64,000 nucleotides of DNA, taken from the NCBI RefSeq assembly GCF_947179165.1, contig NC_077242.1, positions 3,162,001-3,226,000 of the forward strand, written 5' to 3'. This DNA comes from Solanum dulcamara (taxonomy: Eukaryota > Streptophyta > Magnoliopsida > Solanales > Solanaceae). The notes under the pieces were generated by a model. The model was not told the origin of the DNA, did no database searches, and was given only the letters and a program-made list of their open reading frames with translations. This document shows positions 1 to 11,700 of this stretch, piece by piece. A program made the translations under genes and the position numbers. Positions within the stretch are counted from its first letter, which is position 1; each line of letters starts with the position of its first letter.

Positions 1-705
1 TCTTTTGACTGTACATCTGTAGAATTCTCAATCTCAAACCACAAACCATCATTCAATGGCAAATTTCGCGAAATGGTTACGATTAAATCACTCCCACATT
101 CAAATCCCTTGAAGGAATTACCCGAAATCGATTGTTTTTCAGTAGGATAAAAATGAACAAAAATTTCCACATGGTAAACCCCAGTATATTTACAATCAAC
201 AATGTTTCCAATATAAACAGCAAGAGTTTGATTGGTCATAAGCAAAGAATAATATCTAGTAATATCCTTCTTGACAGTCCAAATAATTTCATTTTGCCTT
301 GGCTCTGCAGTGCAACTCCGGAAGATTTCAACCCCACTAAGCCAAATCCCCAAAATTCTATCAAATTGTCTTCCTTTACTCTTTGCTTTCCATTCAAGAA
401 TGATTTTGGAGAACTTTTTAGATGGGCAATTTAAAGGGGTGTGTGCAATTTGTGAGAATTGGTGGTTTCCCATATGTGTAGGCAAAGTCATGTTTGAGGA
501 TTAAGTTGGAGCACGATTGGGTTTTTGGTAATTTTCAAGGATTTGTGACTTCAAAGTAGGTTGTGGGAGTGTCATTCTTGGGAGAAAGGTCTTGTTGAGT
601 AGTGAATTTTGGTCTAAAGAGAGCTGTTTTGTGGAGTGTTGCTGCGGAAAAGAAGGGTATTTGGAGTATTGAGAAACAAGTGAAGAAGAAGAAAGAGAGA
701 TCCAT
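1..705 (-). pseudogene. PNGase A-like (peptide-N4-(N-acetyl-beta-glucosaminyl)asparagine amidase A) pseudogene, 5' part
   Basis: Read on the minus strand from an ATG at 705 (an in-frame ATG also lies at 714), the sequence gives a hydrophobic signal-like N-terminus rich in Phe, followed by blocks typical of plant PNGase A proteins: TYFEVT, HDFAYTYGKPP, KIILEWKAK, GRQFDRI, IWLSGVEI, SCTAEP, TRYYSLL, TLAVYIGN, YTGVYHV and RNLPLNDGLWFEIENS. The family removes N-glycans from glycopeptides in the secretory pathway. The frame is broken twice: an in-frame TGA at 535-537 (codon 57), then a frameshift near 424-438, after which the family sequence continues in another frame to the window edge. The 3' part lies outside the window. 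A sequencing error could explain one lesion but hardly both, so I call it a pseudogene. The family call rests on remembered conserved blocks, not on an alignment. Confidence 0.75.
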
Positions 706-1358
706 GAATGGCATGCAAGAGAATGTGTGGTTTTGTCAATAGCTTGAATTCAAGATTTGAAGTTAGATTTGAAGTTTATGATGCAGAATTTAAATAAAAA
801 TTATGGGAGGAGGAAACAATGTCCCTATGAAGGTACCGTTAATTCCTAGTTTGCCTTGTTCTTTAGGATTGCTTGGAAATTCACCCCAATGATGATAACT
901 TCATTCTAGTAGGACAAAAACTAGCTGTATGTTAGTCTTACAGTCCAGCAACTTGTTGGTCCAGCAACCTCAGCTCGCCGTGCACTACTTACAGAAAAAA
1001 AAAGGCGAAGATAGTTTGATATCAATTTTAATATATTTCAAATATACTCGTATTATACAAATGACGTAGGATAAATAATTAAATCTAACAGTTAGATAGT
1101 TAATGTGAACCAAATAACATCACATCAAAGGTTAAATTCTATTAGTAAGGCAAATTTAAATCATAGAAATATGATAACATTACAATATTAACTATTGGAC
1201 GTTTTACCTCCTTTTTCTTTTCTTTTTTTCTCTTTGGAAGTTTGGGGGAAGGGGTGTTGGTAAAAAGCTACAAAACAAATGAAATATACATTTTGTACAG
1301 GCAGCTCTGAGGCCTTTACCTGCAGTCTCTCGTATTATTTTGAATTTAATATATAGTG
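706..1358. other. Intergenic spacer, no gene seen
   Basis: Between the PNGase A-like pseudogene and the Rab3GAP gene, both on the minus strand. It should contain the pseudogene's former promoter and the 3' UTR of the Rab3GAP gene. An AT-rich patch near 1000-1200 and a CT-rich stretch near 1205-1235 are the only visible compositional features. No coding signal was recognised. Confidence 0.5.
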
Positions 1359-4300
1359 TCAACTAAGATATCGATTCAAGACGACGAGTAGACCGGAGTC
1401 TCCATTCAAAAAGAAAAGTTCCAAAGGTACATATGAAGACACAAACACTTCTGATGGGGCGAATCTGTATGTAGGCTGCAAAATCTTGCTACCTTTGGCA
1501 CATGGAATAGTTAGAAGACGCGGACCAGTCCTCATCTGCCATATCTGCAATGATAAACTCAACTGTCAAAACAAGCATAATCTCTGATGCAACTCCAGAT
1601 ATACAATAAGCTAGAGTTTACTCGAACAATTTTCATCATATACAGTTTTCACAAGCAATCAACAAATGGCACAGATATGTATTTGTTGTTTACGCTAATA
1701 ATTATTATGCAAAAGATGGTAGTTGTGGCTGTATTGAGTTACTAACAATGAAGTCTGAAGCGCATACTTAAAAATAGGGCCGAAATGAATGAGAAGATGA
1801 TACAGCATAGAGTGCAGCAAACTACCTCAACAATCCCTTTACGCGGTGCATGAATCGCTAGACAGAGGCAATAATCACTTTTAACATGTTCACGGTAAGA
1901 AGATTTAGACGTTTCAATGTCTTTCTTAGCAAGCATCTCAACAAAGAGGCAACTTGCATCACGATAACCCTGCAAACCAATATGTTCATTTTATCAGGTG
2001 ATAAACCTAAATAGATAGTTGGGGCTTGTTTGCTTTGGATTATTTCATCTGAACTACTCAAAATCATTTGTTAAACTTGTGTTTCCAGTCAATATTGACA
2101 TTCAGTTTTTATATGAAAAATCGATTCACTGAAGTAATAATCAAACATTATTCTACTGAATGTGCACAAGTATATTTTCGTCGCCATCTAATAATCACTT
2201 ATATAACCATTAACAATTTGGATAAACCAAACTGAACAGGTACTTATTAATAGGTGAATAGAACAAACCTTCCACAAACGGACCACCACAAGGGCCTGAG
2301 TGTCTAAGAGTAAGATACGACCCAGAGAATCAGTTATTGCAGCCAAAGTACCACTAGGTGATAACGTGAGCTTCTCCCCCTTTCTAGGATGATCCTTAAA
2401 GCAAGTCAAAGGAGAAGCTGCCATAAATAGAGAATTTACAACGACATTATGTCAGCTAAATTGAAATCCAATTAGATACTCAAAGAGTATAAGATGAAGT
2501 CTGAAGTACAATTATGTAAAACAAGGAGCAAAAGAAGATAGCCAAAGATAATTTCAGCGTTCTCCACTTCACAATTCAGACATACAATCTCAATGGGAAA
2601 GTAGCATGGCAGGGTCATTACTTGAGTTTTTCCGCTTAACTACAGCATCAACTTTACCAGGTTCAGTTTACTGACTAACAGTCAGCACAACATTGGAAAG
2701 TACATTGCCCAAAGCCCAGAGCACACAAACAAATTACCATGGTTTGGTCAAATATTGACCATGTTTTCTCCAAGCGAAGTCCAGAAAGATAATGGAGAGA
2801 AGTAATTGAGTTTTTCTTGAAAAAAGGAGCTTGTCATGAACAAATGGCAATAAAACATAGTAAAAATTTTTCTCCACCAAGTGACACAAAGGTTGTCTCT
2901 ACCTACTTGTAATAGACTCTATGAAGCCGGTGTGGGCACCCGACACTAGTCATTGAGTACAGATCTAGAAGTCAGATTTGTCATCACCTAAATCTTAGGA
3001 TTCAGGGATACAGATTGGAATATGGATACAGGTATTAATGATACAACAAATAATGTATATCTGACATGTATAAGTATATATATTTCTACAAAGAATTGAA
3101 ATTAATAAATATTTAAATTCTTTCTAAACACTTGATATTTTAATCATAAGTTATCTTGTATAATAGCTAAGTGTTTCAGTACTTTATGTGAATAGATATG
3201 TAATAAACCAAATAACCAATCAACCTATACTTCTTGGCCATATTACAAACTACTTTCCAACTCAAGGATAAACTTGTGAAAAGAACACTTTTTTCAGTCA
3301 TGATCTCTAGATGGAAGTTCAAATAAGCAAAGGAAGGATGACATGGCGCTTGGAAGGTGAAAAAAATGAGCATTTTTGACATGTAAAAGAAGTGATATGT
3401 GATCAACTATTAAAATTAAAATAGAGAGAACTGAATTAGAAATTCTTTCAACGATGAAAAAAGTACCATCTACCTCGAGCAAAAGGCTGAGGCTTTGGTT
3501 CTGGTCTTTTTGCAGGAGATGGATCACTTCTCCATAACATTTTTGAGATAGAAGTTATTGTTGAAAAAGTTGCAGGCACAACCTTTGAGAGAATAGCCCC
3601 TACTATTGATCTGCTTCGGTCTACAGAAAGTCTTGAAAGTGTAGAGAGAAATTCAATTTAGTAAAATAAAGTACGAAATGGAAGTACGAACAGTAAATTT
3701 AGATTAATAAAATTAAATGAACTTGAAAAAGAATCATAATACAATGTACTGCAAACTAACCGATAAGCAGAAATCACAGCATCAGCTCCAACAGTGATTG
3801 CACAATAATAACGCTGACTTGACTGCCCAACAATAAAAGCAGCTGAATTCAAATACCAGAATAACTTCAGAAAATTCCGAAAGTCATAGGACAAAAAAAG
3901 CATCTCATTAGAACAGTAAAAATTCATTTTGGTGTGTGCAGAACTATAGGTGAAGGTTAAAGGGGTTCAGGAAACAACAAATCCCAGTAGAAAAGTATGC
4001 TTTGTATAAAAGGAAGAGAAGAAAGTACTGCAACATGATACAGTGAGAAAGTAAAATACTACCTGTAGCTCAAGCAGAGGAGGGGGCATCAGACCAGTGA
4101 TAGCAGCATCAACACACGAACCATACTTACTAACATTCCATAGCTGGTATGGAAGCCTCCCAAAAGTATCTGTAGAATTTTCGGATTCTCTCTCATCCCA
4201 GAACTGCGAGTGTCTTTCTCTAAACCACCTCTGAAGCATATTCTGCATTTTAATACGGACGTTAGCAGTATGTCATGAGAACCTAAACTTCACGGTTCAA

Positions 4301-5508
4301 GATCTAAATGGAGATTTGAAATTTAGAAATAAATGTTCTCATACCATAGTTGATTTAGAAAAAATAACATTACTTGTAACCGCGAGAATATTCGAATACC
4401 TGAATGTCTGATCCATCAAACCGAGCAATAACACCAGACATAACAACACAGACCTCTTCTGATGATGCATCTTGGGTTAAATCTCTCTTAGTACCACGGA
4501 CTCTCAATCTGAGAATCTTACCAGGGCTTACTATCTGCCACACAAAAGTTCTAGTAAGTTCGCTAATTATCTTATGCCACTGCTAAAGAAAACAACAAAT
4601 AATCTCAAACCAAAGGCTTATAAGTTCCAAAAAATCTAGTTTTACTACATAGCATAATCAATTTAGATGTCAAACTAAAAGAAAAAGTACCTAATGACCA
4701 TCATAAACAAACTCAGTGGCGTCCGGAAAGGGTAGTGTGTATACAAATCTTATTCAAGTGGGGTCTAGGAGTTAAAGAGGTTGTTTCCGACAAACCCTTG
4801 GCTTAAGGAGGAGTATATCATTAATGACAAATAAGAAAGCATAAAACTTTTTTTGTTGTTGTTGGTTGGAAAGCATAGAACTTTTAAATAGCAAAATTAA
4901 GAGTAGCATGATCCAGTGACAAATTACATTTACGAGTGGAAGAAAGTACTAATTTCTAATGTAATCCAAGCACAAATGCAACTTCACTAAAATTCTTTCT
5001 GAACGTGAATTCCACTGCTTCATCAATTACTACAATTCCCTTTGCTACATAATCCCAATTTCCCCTCTCAAATAGCTTCTTCACATAACAATTAAATTCA
5101 CGACTACATTACTAATTACTGCATTTGCAAACTATGAACGGAAAAGACGAATACCTGTTTATGAATCAGATCACCACGGAGAGAATAAACCAACAAGTAC
5201 CCACGAGAAGTGCCCAAAGCTAGAACTTTGATATCATCAAACACTAACCACTCGATCGCAGATATATACTCAGCCTCGATCGGAGAGAGATCGGGTACGA
5301 TCTTCACCCGGTTCCCTACCGGGTCGGATCCTTCGGACCAATGTAGAATGAGAACAAGCGAGCGGTTGGCTAATGAAATAGAATGAGTGTCGAGAGCAGT
5401 GAGGAGATTAGGGTTATTTACAAGCCAACCTTCTTTGCCGGCGCCGAGCTCCGTCAAATCGTCGCAGGCTATGCATCCGAGCTCCGTCGTATGGTTTCGT
5501 CGGGCCAT
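1359..5508 (-). CDS. Rab3 GTPase-activating protein non-catalytic subunit-like (RAB3GAP2 N-terminal domain), 455 aa
   Basis: Eight exons on the minus strand join in frame: 5155-5508, 4400-4534, 4063-4242, 3761-3822, 3474-3631, 2269-2417, 1826-1969 and 1359-1544 (1,368 nt, 455 aa plus stop). Every intron has GT-AG borders and the phases agree. The protein starts MARRNHTTELGCIACDDL and ends SGLLVVLNRYLS. It matches plant homologues of the regulatory subunit of the Rab3GAP complex, whose N-terminal beta-propeller-like region partners the catalytic subunit that acts on small Rab GTPases in membrane traffic. Plant versions are only about 455 residues and lack the long C-terminal part of animal RAB3GAP2, as here. 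Intron 1 carries a SINE fragment. The gene is divergent from the EMB3120-like gene, with an 842-bp shared upstream region. The family assignment is by recognised sequence; function in plants is inferred from the family. Confidence 0.88.
4706..4860 (-). repeat. Degenerate TS-type SINE fragment in intron 1 of the Rab3GAP gene
   Basis: The plus strand shows a GGGTAGTGTGTATACAAATC-like block, then GGTTGTTTCCGACAAACCC and a CTTGGCT block. These are the signature of the tRNA-derived TS SINE read from its minus strand. A GTTGTTGTTGG run follows at about 4854. The copy is diverged and its ends are unclear. Confidence 0.5.
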
Positions 5509-6350
5509 TACGGGTCAAATGGAGAAGATTACGGGGCCTACTCTGTTATATAATTGTAAATTTTTTTTCTCTGTGTAATTAATTTATTTATACTTTGCTT
5601 GCATCATGATTGGACGTTGGACTCAATAGTTAAAAGAATTTTGGATTTTTTTTTACAACTAATCAAATAAGATATTATAATTTTATCAAAAAATAATACT
5701 CCCTCTCCTGAAAAAAATATTAATTAAAAGACGTGTTTAGTTATTTTTACTCTTATTTATATCTCCCGTCTTCGAATGTTTCTTTTATGTTGTTTTTTTT
5801 CAATATTTTCATCCTAGAGTAGCATTTTACTTGCATTTTTTTAAAATTGTTTCGAAATGACATTTTAAATCTTGAATTTCTTTTAAATGATTTTGAAAAT
5901 AATAATTAAAAATTATCGAAAATAGCTTTTTTTCTCAATTGATAGAAGAACAGATAATTTATTTTGAACCTTGCTCGCCGTCAGAACTGAATGAATTCCG
6001 TTTTGAAGAATAGCTATTTCCACTGAAATAAGAATAAAGTTGCGTATAGTACATTTCAACCTTCTATGACCTTATTTATGGAATTATATGTTATTGGTAT
6101 TATTGTTATGGTTTTTACTGTATTTCTCCTCAGTAACAAGAACTCCATAAGTTTTATTGTTGATATATACTCGTTATAAAAATGACGAATATATTTCTAT
6201 ATCCTAAATTATGTCGTCTTTTTTCCCTATTTTAATTATGTTATATCTTCCTTTTTCATTTGTTATCTCTTCTGTAAATACACCTTTATCCTATAAAAGA
6301 ACAACGCAGCTCACTCCTCCTCCCTTGTGCTGTGAAAAATTGGAGAAAAA
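5509..6350. promoter_or_regulatory. Divergent intergenic region (Rab3GAP gene on -, EMB3120-like gene on +)
   Basis: The 842-bp AT-rich spacer separates two divergent start codons, so both promoters must lie here. A TATA box (TATAAAA, 6292-6298) lies about 55 bp before the plus-strand ATG, followed by a CT-rich leader (cactcctcctccc). A TACTCCCTCTCC motif at 5697-5708 looks like one end of a Stowaway-type MITE, but no matching second end was found. No other gene is seen. Confidence 0.5.
6292..6298 (+). promoter_or_regulatory. TATA box of the EMB3120-like gene
   Basis: TATAAAA, 53 bp upstream of the ATG at 6351, with a pyrimidine-rich leader between them. This spacing suits a short 5' UTR. 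Confidence 0.5.
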
Positions 6351-8141
6351 ATGCAGAATCAGAACTTGTCTGTAGCTAAAACCCTAAACCCTGCCTTCTC
6401 AACTCTTCAATCACCATCCCTAGCCCAATACTTCAACCCTCTTCGCAGAACACTACCCACAATTCCATCTACCTATAGAACTCCGAAGCCTCTCTCTATC
6501 CGAGCCCAGAACCGGGAACTCGCAATTTCCCGGCGAGAATATAGTCACCGGAGGGATATCCGGTCATTTGCCGGCCGAAGCAAAGGAAAATCCGGTGGAA
6601 CTTCCCCCGGGCGCATTGAGGGAAGCGCCGAATTCCGACGACAAGCTAAACGAAATGCTCGCCGGAAAAGTAAGAAATTAGCTGAGAGCCTTTTCTACCG
6701 GCTGAAGAATCCACATGGAAACTACCCGGATAATTTCTCCGAGGAAGAGCTGCAAATGATTGGTTTGGGGTATGATAGAATGGTTAGGTTCATGGAGAAA
6801 GATGACCCAAATCTCAAACACCCGTATGATTGGTACAAGTATGGTCAATTTGGCCCATATTCTTGGCGTGGAGTTGTATTAGGGGAGCCTATTCGAGGGC
6901 GATTCTCCGACGCATGTGTATCGATGATTGGTGAGGTAAGGGACCAAGAAGAGTGGGAGAAGATTGAGCAACATGAAATGGCTCAAGAATTTCAGAATAG
7001 ATTGGATGCAATGGATAAAAATGTGGGCTTTAGATACTTTTGGGTGTTTGTTAGGCATCCTAAGTGGAGGATATCAGATTTTCCTTGGCAACAATGGACT
7101 TTGGTGTCTGAGGTTGTCGTTGAATCTGGGAATCAGAGGTTGGATAAATGGAATTTGATGGGGCGGCTCGGGAATAAGGCAAGGTCATTGATCACACAAT
7201 GTGCAGCATGGATGAGACCTGATATTGTATATGTACAGAGACCTGTATATCAGTGTAGGTTTGAGCCTCAAAATGACTTTTTTAAGGCGTTAACGCCTTT
7301 GCTTGATCCAGAAACTGAACAGGATTGTTTGTTTGAATTGGAGGATGATGATGGAAGGGTGGAATTCTGTACTTATTTTGGTGGGTTGTGTAAGATGGTT
7401 AGAGTGAATCCTAAGGCATTTGTGGATGATGTGGTAAAAGCTTATGAGAAATTGAGTGATGAGAAGAAGTCCAAGTGTTTGGGGTTCTTGTTAGACAATC
7501 ATCCTGTGCCTTTGTTGCATCCTTATACTAAGGAGTGGAAGGCGAAGTTGGAGGAAATGGAGATGGGTTGTGATGCACCGGATGATGATGATTATGGCAG
7601 TAATAACAAGGGAGAGACTGAGATAGTGGACTGGATTGAGGACGCAGAGGATGGTGAAGATGACGATAACAATGAAGATGAGTACGATGTGGATTTGGAT
7701 GCAAGTGAAGATGAAGATGATGAACTGGGTATCAAGGATGATGACGATTCAGGTCAGGAAGAGGACGCGAGATTCTGGGATGATGAATTTAAGAAGGCAT
7801 TGGGTAGCAACGAAGCAATGGAAAAATTTGCCAAGAAATATATGGAAACATCGACAAAGTTTTATGAAAAACATATAAATGCAATGGAAGACAAGGGAAA
7901 ACTAGCAAATGGAGATGGTGGAGATGAATTGGCAATGAGAGGTGTTAGAGCTAAAGTAAGCCCACAGGAGTGGGAGAGTCTTGGATTTGGTTCTTATAGA
8001 AGGAAACTTAAGAAAGGTAAAACGCCTCCTGAATTGTTCATGAGAGCTGCAGTCAGACCATTCACTTATAAGAATCTGGTAAAGGAAATTGTTTTAACCA
8101 GACATGCTATACTAGAAGGCGAGATCAGTAAGAAGAAATGA
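6351..8141 (+). CDS. EMB3120: EMB3120-like plastid-targeted acidic protein, 596 aa, intronless
   Basis: One uninterrupted exon encodes 596 aa. The first roughly 50 residues are rich in Ser, Thr, Pro and Arg with few acidic residues, as in chloroplast transit peptides. A basic stretch follows (residues about 70-110, with RNARRKSKK), then a Trp-rich conserved core (residues about 140-400: GPYSWRG, EVRDQEEWEKIEQHE, FPWQQWTLVSEVVVES). A strongly acidic Asp/Glu tract spans about residues 411-480, and a conserved basic C-terminus follows (AVRPFTYKNLVKEIVL). I identify it with the plant-specific EMB3120 family (At3g14900, a gene needed for embryo development) largely because its neighbours, Rab3GAP and ZDP, are the same as in Arabidopsis from memory. 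No catalytic motif is visible and the biochemical function is unknown. It is divergent from the Rab3GAP gene and convergent with ZDP. Confidence 0.75.
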   Translation: MQNQNLSVAKTLNPAFSTLQSPSLAQYFNPLRRTLPTIPSTYRTPKPLSIRAQNRELAISRREYSHRRDIRSFAGRSKGKSGGTSPGRIEGSAEFRRQAKRNARRKSKKLAESLFYRLKNPHGNYPDNFSEEELQMIGLGYDRMVRFMEKDDPNLKHPYDWYKYGQFGPYSWRGVVLGEPIRGRFSDACVSMIGEVRDQEEWEKIEQHEMAQEFQNRLDAMDKNVGFRYFWVFVRHPKWRISDFPWQQWTLVSEVVVESGNQRLDKWNLMGRLGNKARSLITQCAAWMRPDIVYVQRPVYQCRFEPQNDFFKALTPLLDPETEQDCLFELEDDDGRVEFCTYFGGLCKMVRVNPKAFVDDVVKAYEKLSDEKKSKCLGFLLDNHPVPLLHPYTKEWKAKLEEMEMGCDAPDDDDYGSNNKGETEIVDWIEDAEDGEDDDNNEDEYDVDLDASEDEDDELGIKDDDDSGQEEDARFWDDEFKKALGSNEAMEKFAKKYMETSTKFYEKHINAMEDKGKLANGDGGDELAMRGVRAKVSPQEWESLGFGSYRRKLKKGKTPPELFMRAAVRPFTYKNLVKEIVLTRHAILEGEISKKK

Positions 8142-8723
8142 GATGTTTACCAGCTTTTGCAATTGGGTAGGAGTAGATACAAAGATTCATTGTGCTACAC
8201 TGCATATGTCATACTGCAGAAACTATGTATTGTTTAAGGAGCTAAGTTATTTTCTCGTATAATTTCACTTGAGAGTGGACTCTGCAATCTCACCAAGAAC
8301 ATATTGCTATGTATTGATACCAAGTTTTGATCGAAACATTGATCTTTATGTTTCATCATAGAACAAACTCTGTAGATTCTAACGATAAGTAGGTGCAAAT
8401 TCACTACTGAAAACTGACCAACAATTTCCAATCAATGCATCTCTTCATAATTTTGAAGAATAAATAGTTTCATGCAACCTTTGATCCGCTTCCAAAGCAA
8501 AAAGGACTGAGGTATGGCTTTGCAGAAATCTCCGCAAAAGGATGAAAAGGAGATAGAATAGAAGATAATTTAAATAAGAAAAATCTTACTCCTGCAAAGC
8601 AAAATCAAAGGTAGAATATGAAAGTAATATTTACATAAATGTCAACCCCTTTGCAGGGAAAGAGTTGTACGCATGTTCTTTCTACTGTAGTAGATGTTAC
8701 ACAACAAATGCTCATTGTCATTG
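8142..8723. other. Convergent 3' spacer between the EMB3120-like gene and ZDP
   Basis: Contains the 3' UTRs of two convergent genes. No ORF or repeat family was recognised. Confidence 0.45.
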
Positions 8724-11700
8724 TCAAGTTTCCTTCTCAAAGAATTCCTCCGGAACATAAAATCTCATTCCAATCGCCTGCAACAAAAACACAATGGAAC
8801 CCCGTATTAAAGTGTGTTAACCATATCCAAACAACCTAAATAATAGCAGATATGGTAGATGCATAAAGGGCAGTCCGATGCACTAAAGCTCCAGCTATGC
8901 GCAGGGTCCGGGGAAGGGCCCGACCACAAGGGTATATTGTACGCAGATATGGTAGATGCATCATACAAGTTATTGGGGGTTCAACTGAACCCATCATTTT
9001 CGTGACACAAATGTACACATAAAAAATTATTAAAATGTAACAAATATCAAACTTTGAACTCATAATTTCAATATGATTGAACCCGTCGAAGTTTAAATCT
9101 GTATCTTATAGCATACACAAGTATCATGCATATCAGCAGAGCAGTCGGTCTGAGTCAAGTAGGGATGTGACACAAGTTAGCAAACAAAGCATAGTTAAAA
9201 AAAAGGATGCAAAAGTAATCATCATCTAATGTCAGCAGAATTAGGTACCTGCGCAAATCTAATATCAGCATCACTATGGTCACCTTGTCTGCCAGCAGCA
9301 TCACCAACATAGAAAGACCTAGAATGACAATAAGAAAAGCTCTATTAGATTCGTCAATGATTAGAAAGTTAAATATTTAAAATTGGGCTATTGACCAAGG
9401 AAGAGGAAATAACTCGTCCATGTCTATGGGAACTCCAGAATTGAACTGCTTTTTCATAATATTCCACATCCCAGTCTTAGGCTTGCGAAAGGGATCTTCT
9501 GGCTTGATCTTACTCAAGCCACAAGCGATGAAAACCTGCATCAATGGAGCTATGAGAACTATTTACGGAGAATTCCATTAGATTTTTCTCTCTGCTATTT
9601 TCATCACTTATGAAGGAACCTGCCACCCCACCAACAAACCACGACCTAGCAACAAACAAAAGCCAAAAAGAGATTAATCTGAGAGAAACGTCCTTTTTCT
9701 CCATTTTCCTATACTCTGCTGGGGGTGAGGGGCTGCAGAAGGATCAGGCACTAATAAGCAACTTATCAGCTACTATTTAAAAGAGAATTAACCTTCATTA
9801 CATCTAAGGAAAAATACTACCTAGATCCAAAATGTAGATACACAAAAAGACCAATCACCTGAATTGGAACACCAGCTACTTTGATAAATTGTTCAAGGCG
9901 TCCAATTTTCGAGTCCACAGCTGCCTGCCTACTTTTATTCCAACGCTCAATGTTGGATTCATTACTAAAAATTACCTGCATGTATTAATAAAAATAAGAT
10001 GGCTAATTTGCAGATAATGCGATGAACTTGTCTAACACACTTCAAATCCACCTAATGACTTAATATACTGCAGCATATGAATTAAACATGTTATTTAGAC
10101 ACTAGAAAAAGGATGTCCACCAGCTTATAGCCATCATTGTACAGGCTCTGCAGCTTCTTCGGGATTGAAGGATGCATCAGAGACCAAGCATCTGCACCAA
10201 CTCTGAGAAAAATGTAACTCCGTCATATCAAAAAGAGAAGTTTGACTTTAAAACACTTATCTAATTTCAGAATATTTAAAAATACTTATCCAATTCCAGA
10301 ATATTAAAAAACACTTCAATCTCACTCCAGAATATTTATGACATTGGTATACATAGTCCATCCTAAAAACTAATAAAAAGAGAAAAAGAGAGGATGTTAA
10401 AACATAGTATTCACCGGACACGGAGTACTTTTCTTTTTGACACAGTCACCAAGACACTAAATTATGCAAACAAAGAGCTGTGTATTTGGTGTCAATAGAA
10501 CTATTGAAGAAACAAGTACATCTCCAAGTCCCTTCTTAAAAAAATAAATACTCCTAACAGTTTAAAAACAAAATGGATGACGTGGAGGAATTCCTTACTA
10601 AAATCCATAGTTATGAGATTTTGGGTGGAAGATGGCAAAATGCTATGGCTACTAGGAAAAGGTTCTCGTATAAATCATTTAGAAAACCAAGGTTCAAAAA
10701 AATCAGTTTTTTCACAAAAAAGTCACAAGTTGACATGCACTTTCATAGCTACAACTTAAAAAAGAAAGGGTAGGCCAAAAAATGGAAGGAAGCACAAATA
10801 ACTTTTTTACAGTGTGATTTGCCTACTTTATAGAGCTCTATTTACTTGTATTTTCATTACTTGAGTGCATCCAAAAACGGTGAATGAGAACTCAACAACT
10901 TGGAGAAATGCAACACCAGGAAGAGAGATTGAATCAGGAAAGTAGTGCCTTCATTCATGCCTGCATGTACATTCTGGGTGACTTACAGAGGAAAAACTAG
11001 AAGAAAGAATTATGAAGGAACTCTATGTACAGACAGTTGGATGTATGTCTTGGACACTTGATATAATATTCATCATTGTAACACAGCCACTACTTTGGGG
11101 CAAGTAATAACTGTTTAGTCTTATTAAAAACATGACGATTCTTTTCTATTAAATCCTGTGTTTTCATACATTCTAGAATCAGTTTAAGCTCCAATCACAG
11201 ATTATTTAAAGTTGGAATAATTATCATATACACACTCTCATCTTGAGAGTTTAAGATAATATGAAAAAAAGGAAGAAACCATACCTTTTCACGTTTGTAT
11301 TTGCAAGACAACCATCAAAATCAAAGGCGGCAATTTTACTTGAAGCATGAAGCCCATTGTCCTAAAAACCCATAAAAGTACATAAAGGTGAAAAGCGAGA
11401 TCTTTTGATCACATGCCAAACCAGTGCTAGAATAAAAGACTCCACGCCATGCGTCTGGCCCTGTATCTGATACTATTCCATCCCATTAGAGGTCATACAA
11501 GTTAAACTAGCACCATTATTAAAAGAAGTATGAATGGATTATTATATCATCATTGATTCATTGACCGAAGTAGTGGTTAAAATAAAAGTTCAAAGAATGA
11601 AAAGGTTGAACAATATGTCAACAAGATGTCACATAAAATTGGAGAAGGAAAACTTTAAAGTGTAGAATGAGAATGATGGGAGAGAAATTGCAGCTGTGAG

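Noticed and set aside
10573..10773. 66-codon plus-strand ORF starting MDDVEEF
   Set aside because: It lies in ZDP intron 7, has a Lys/Phe-rich low-complexity end and no recognisable domain.
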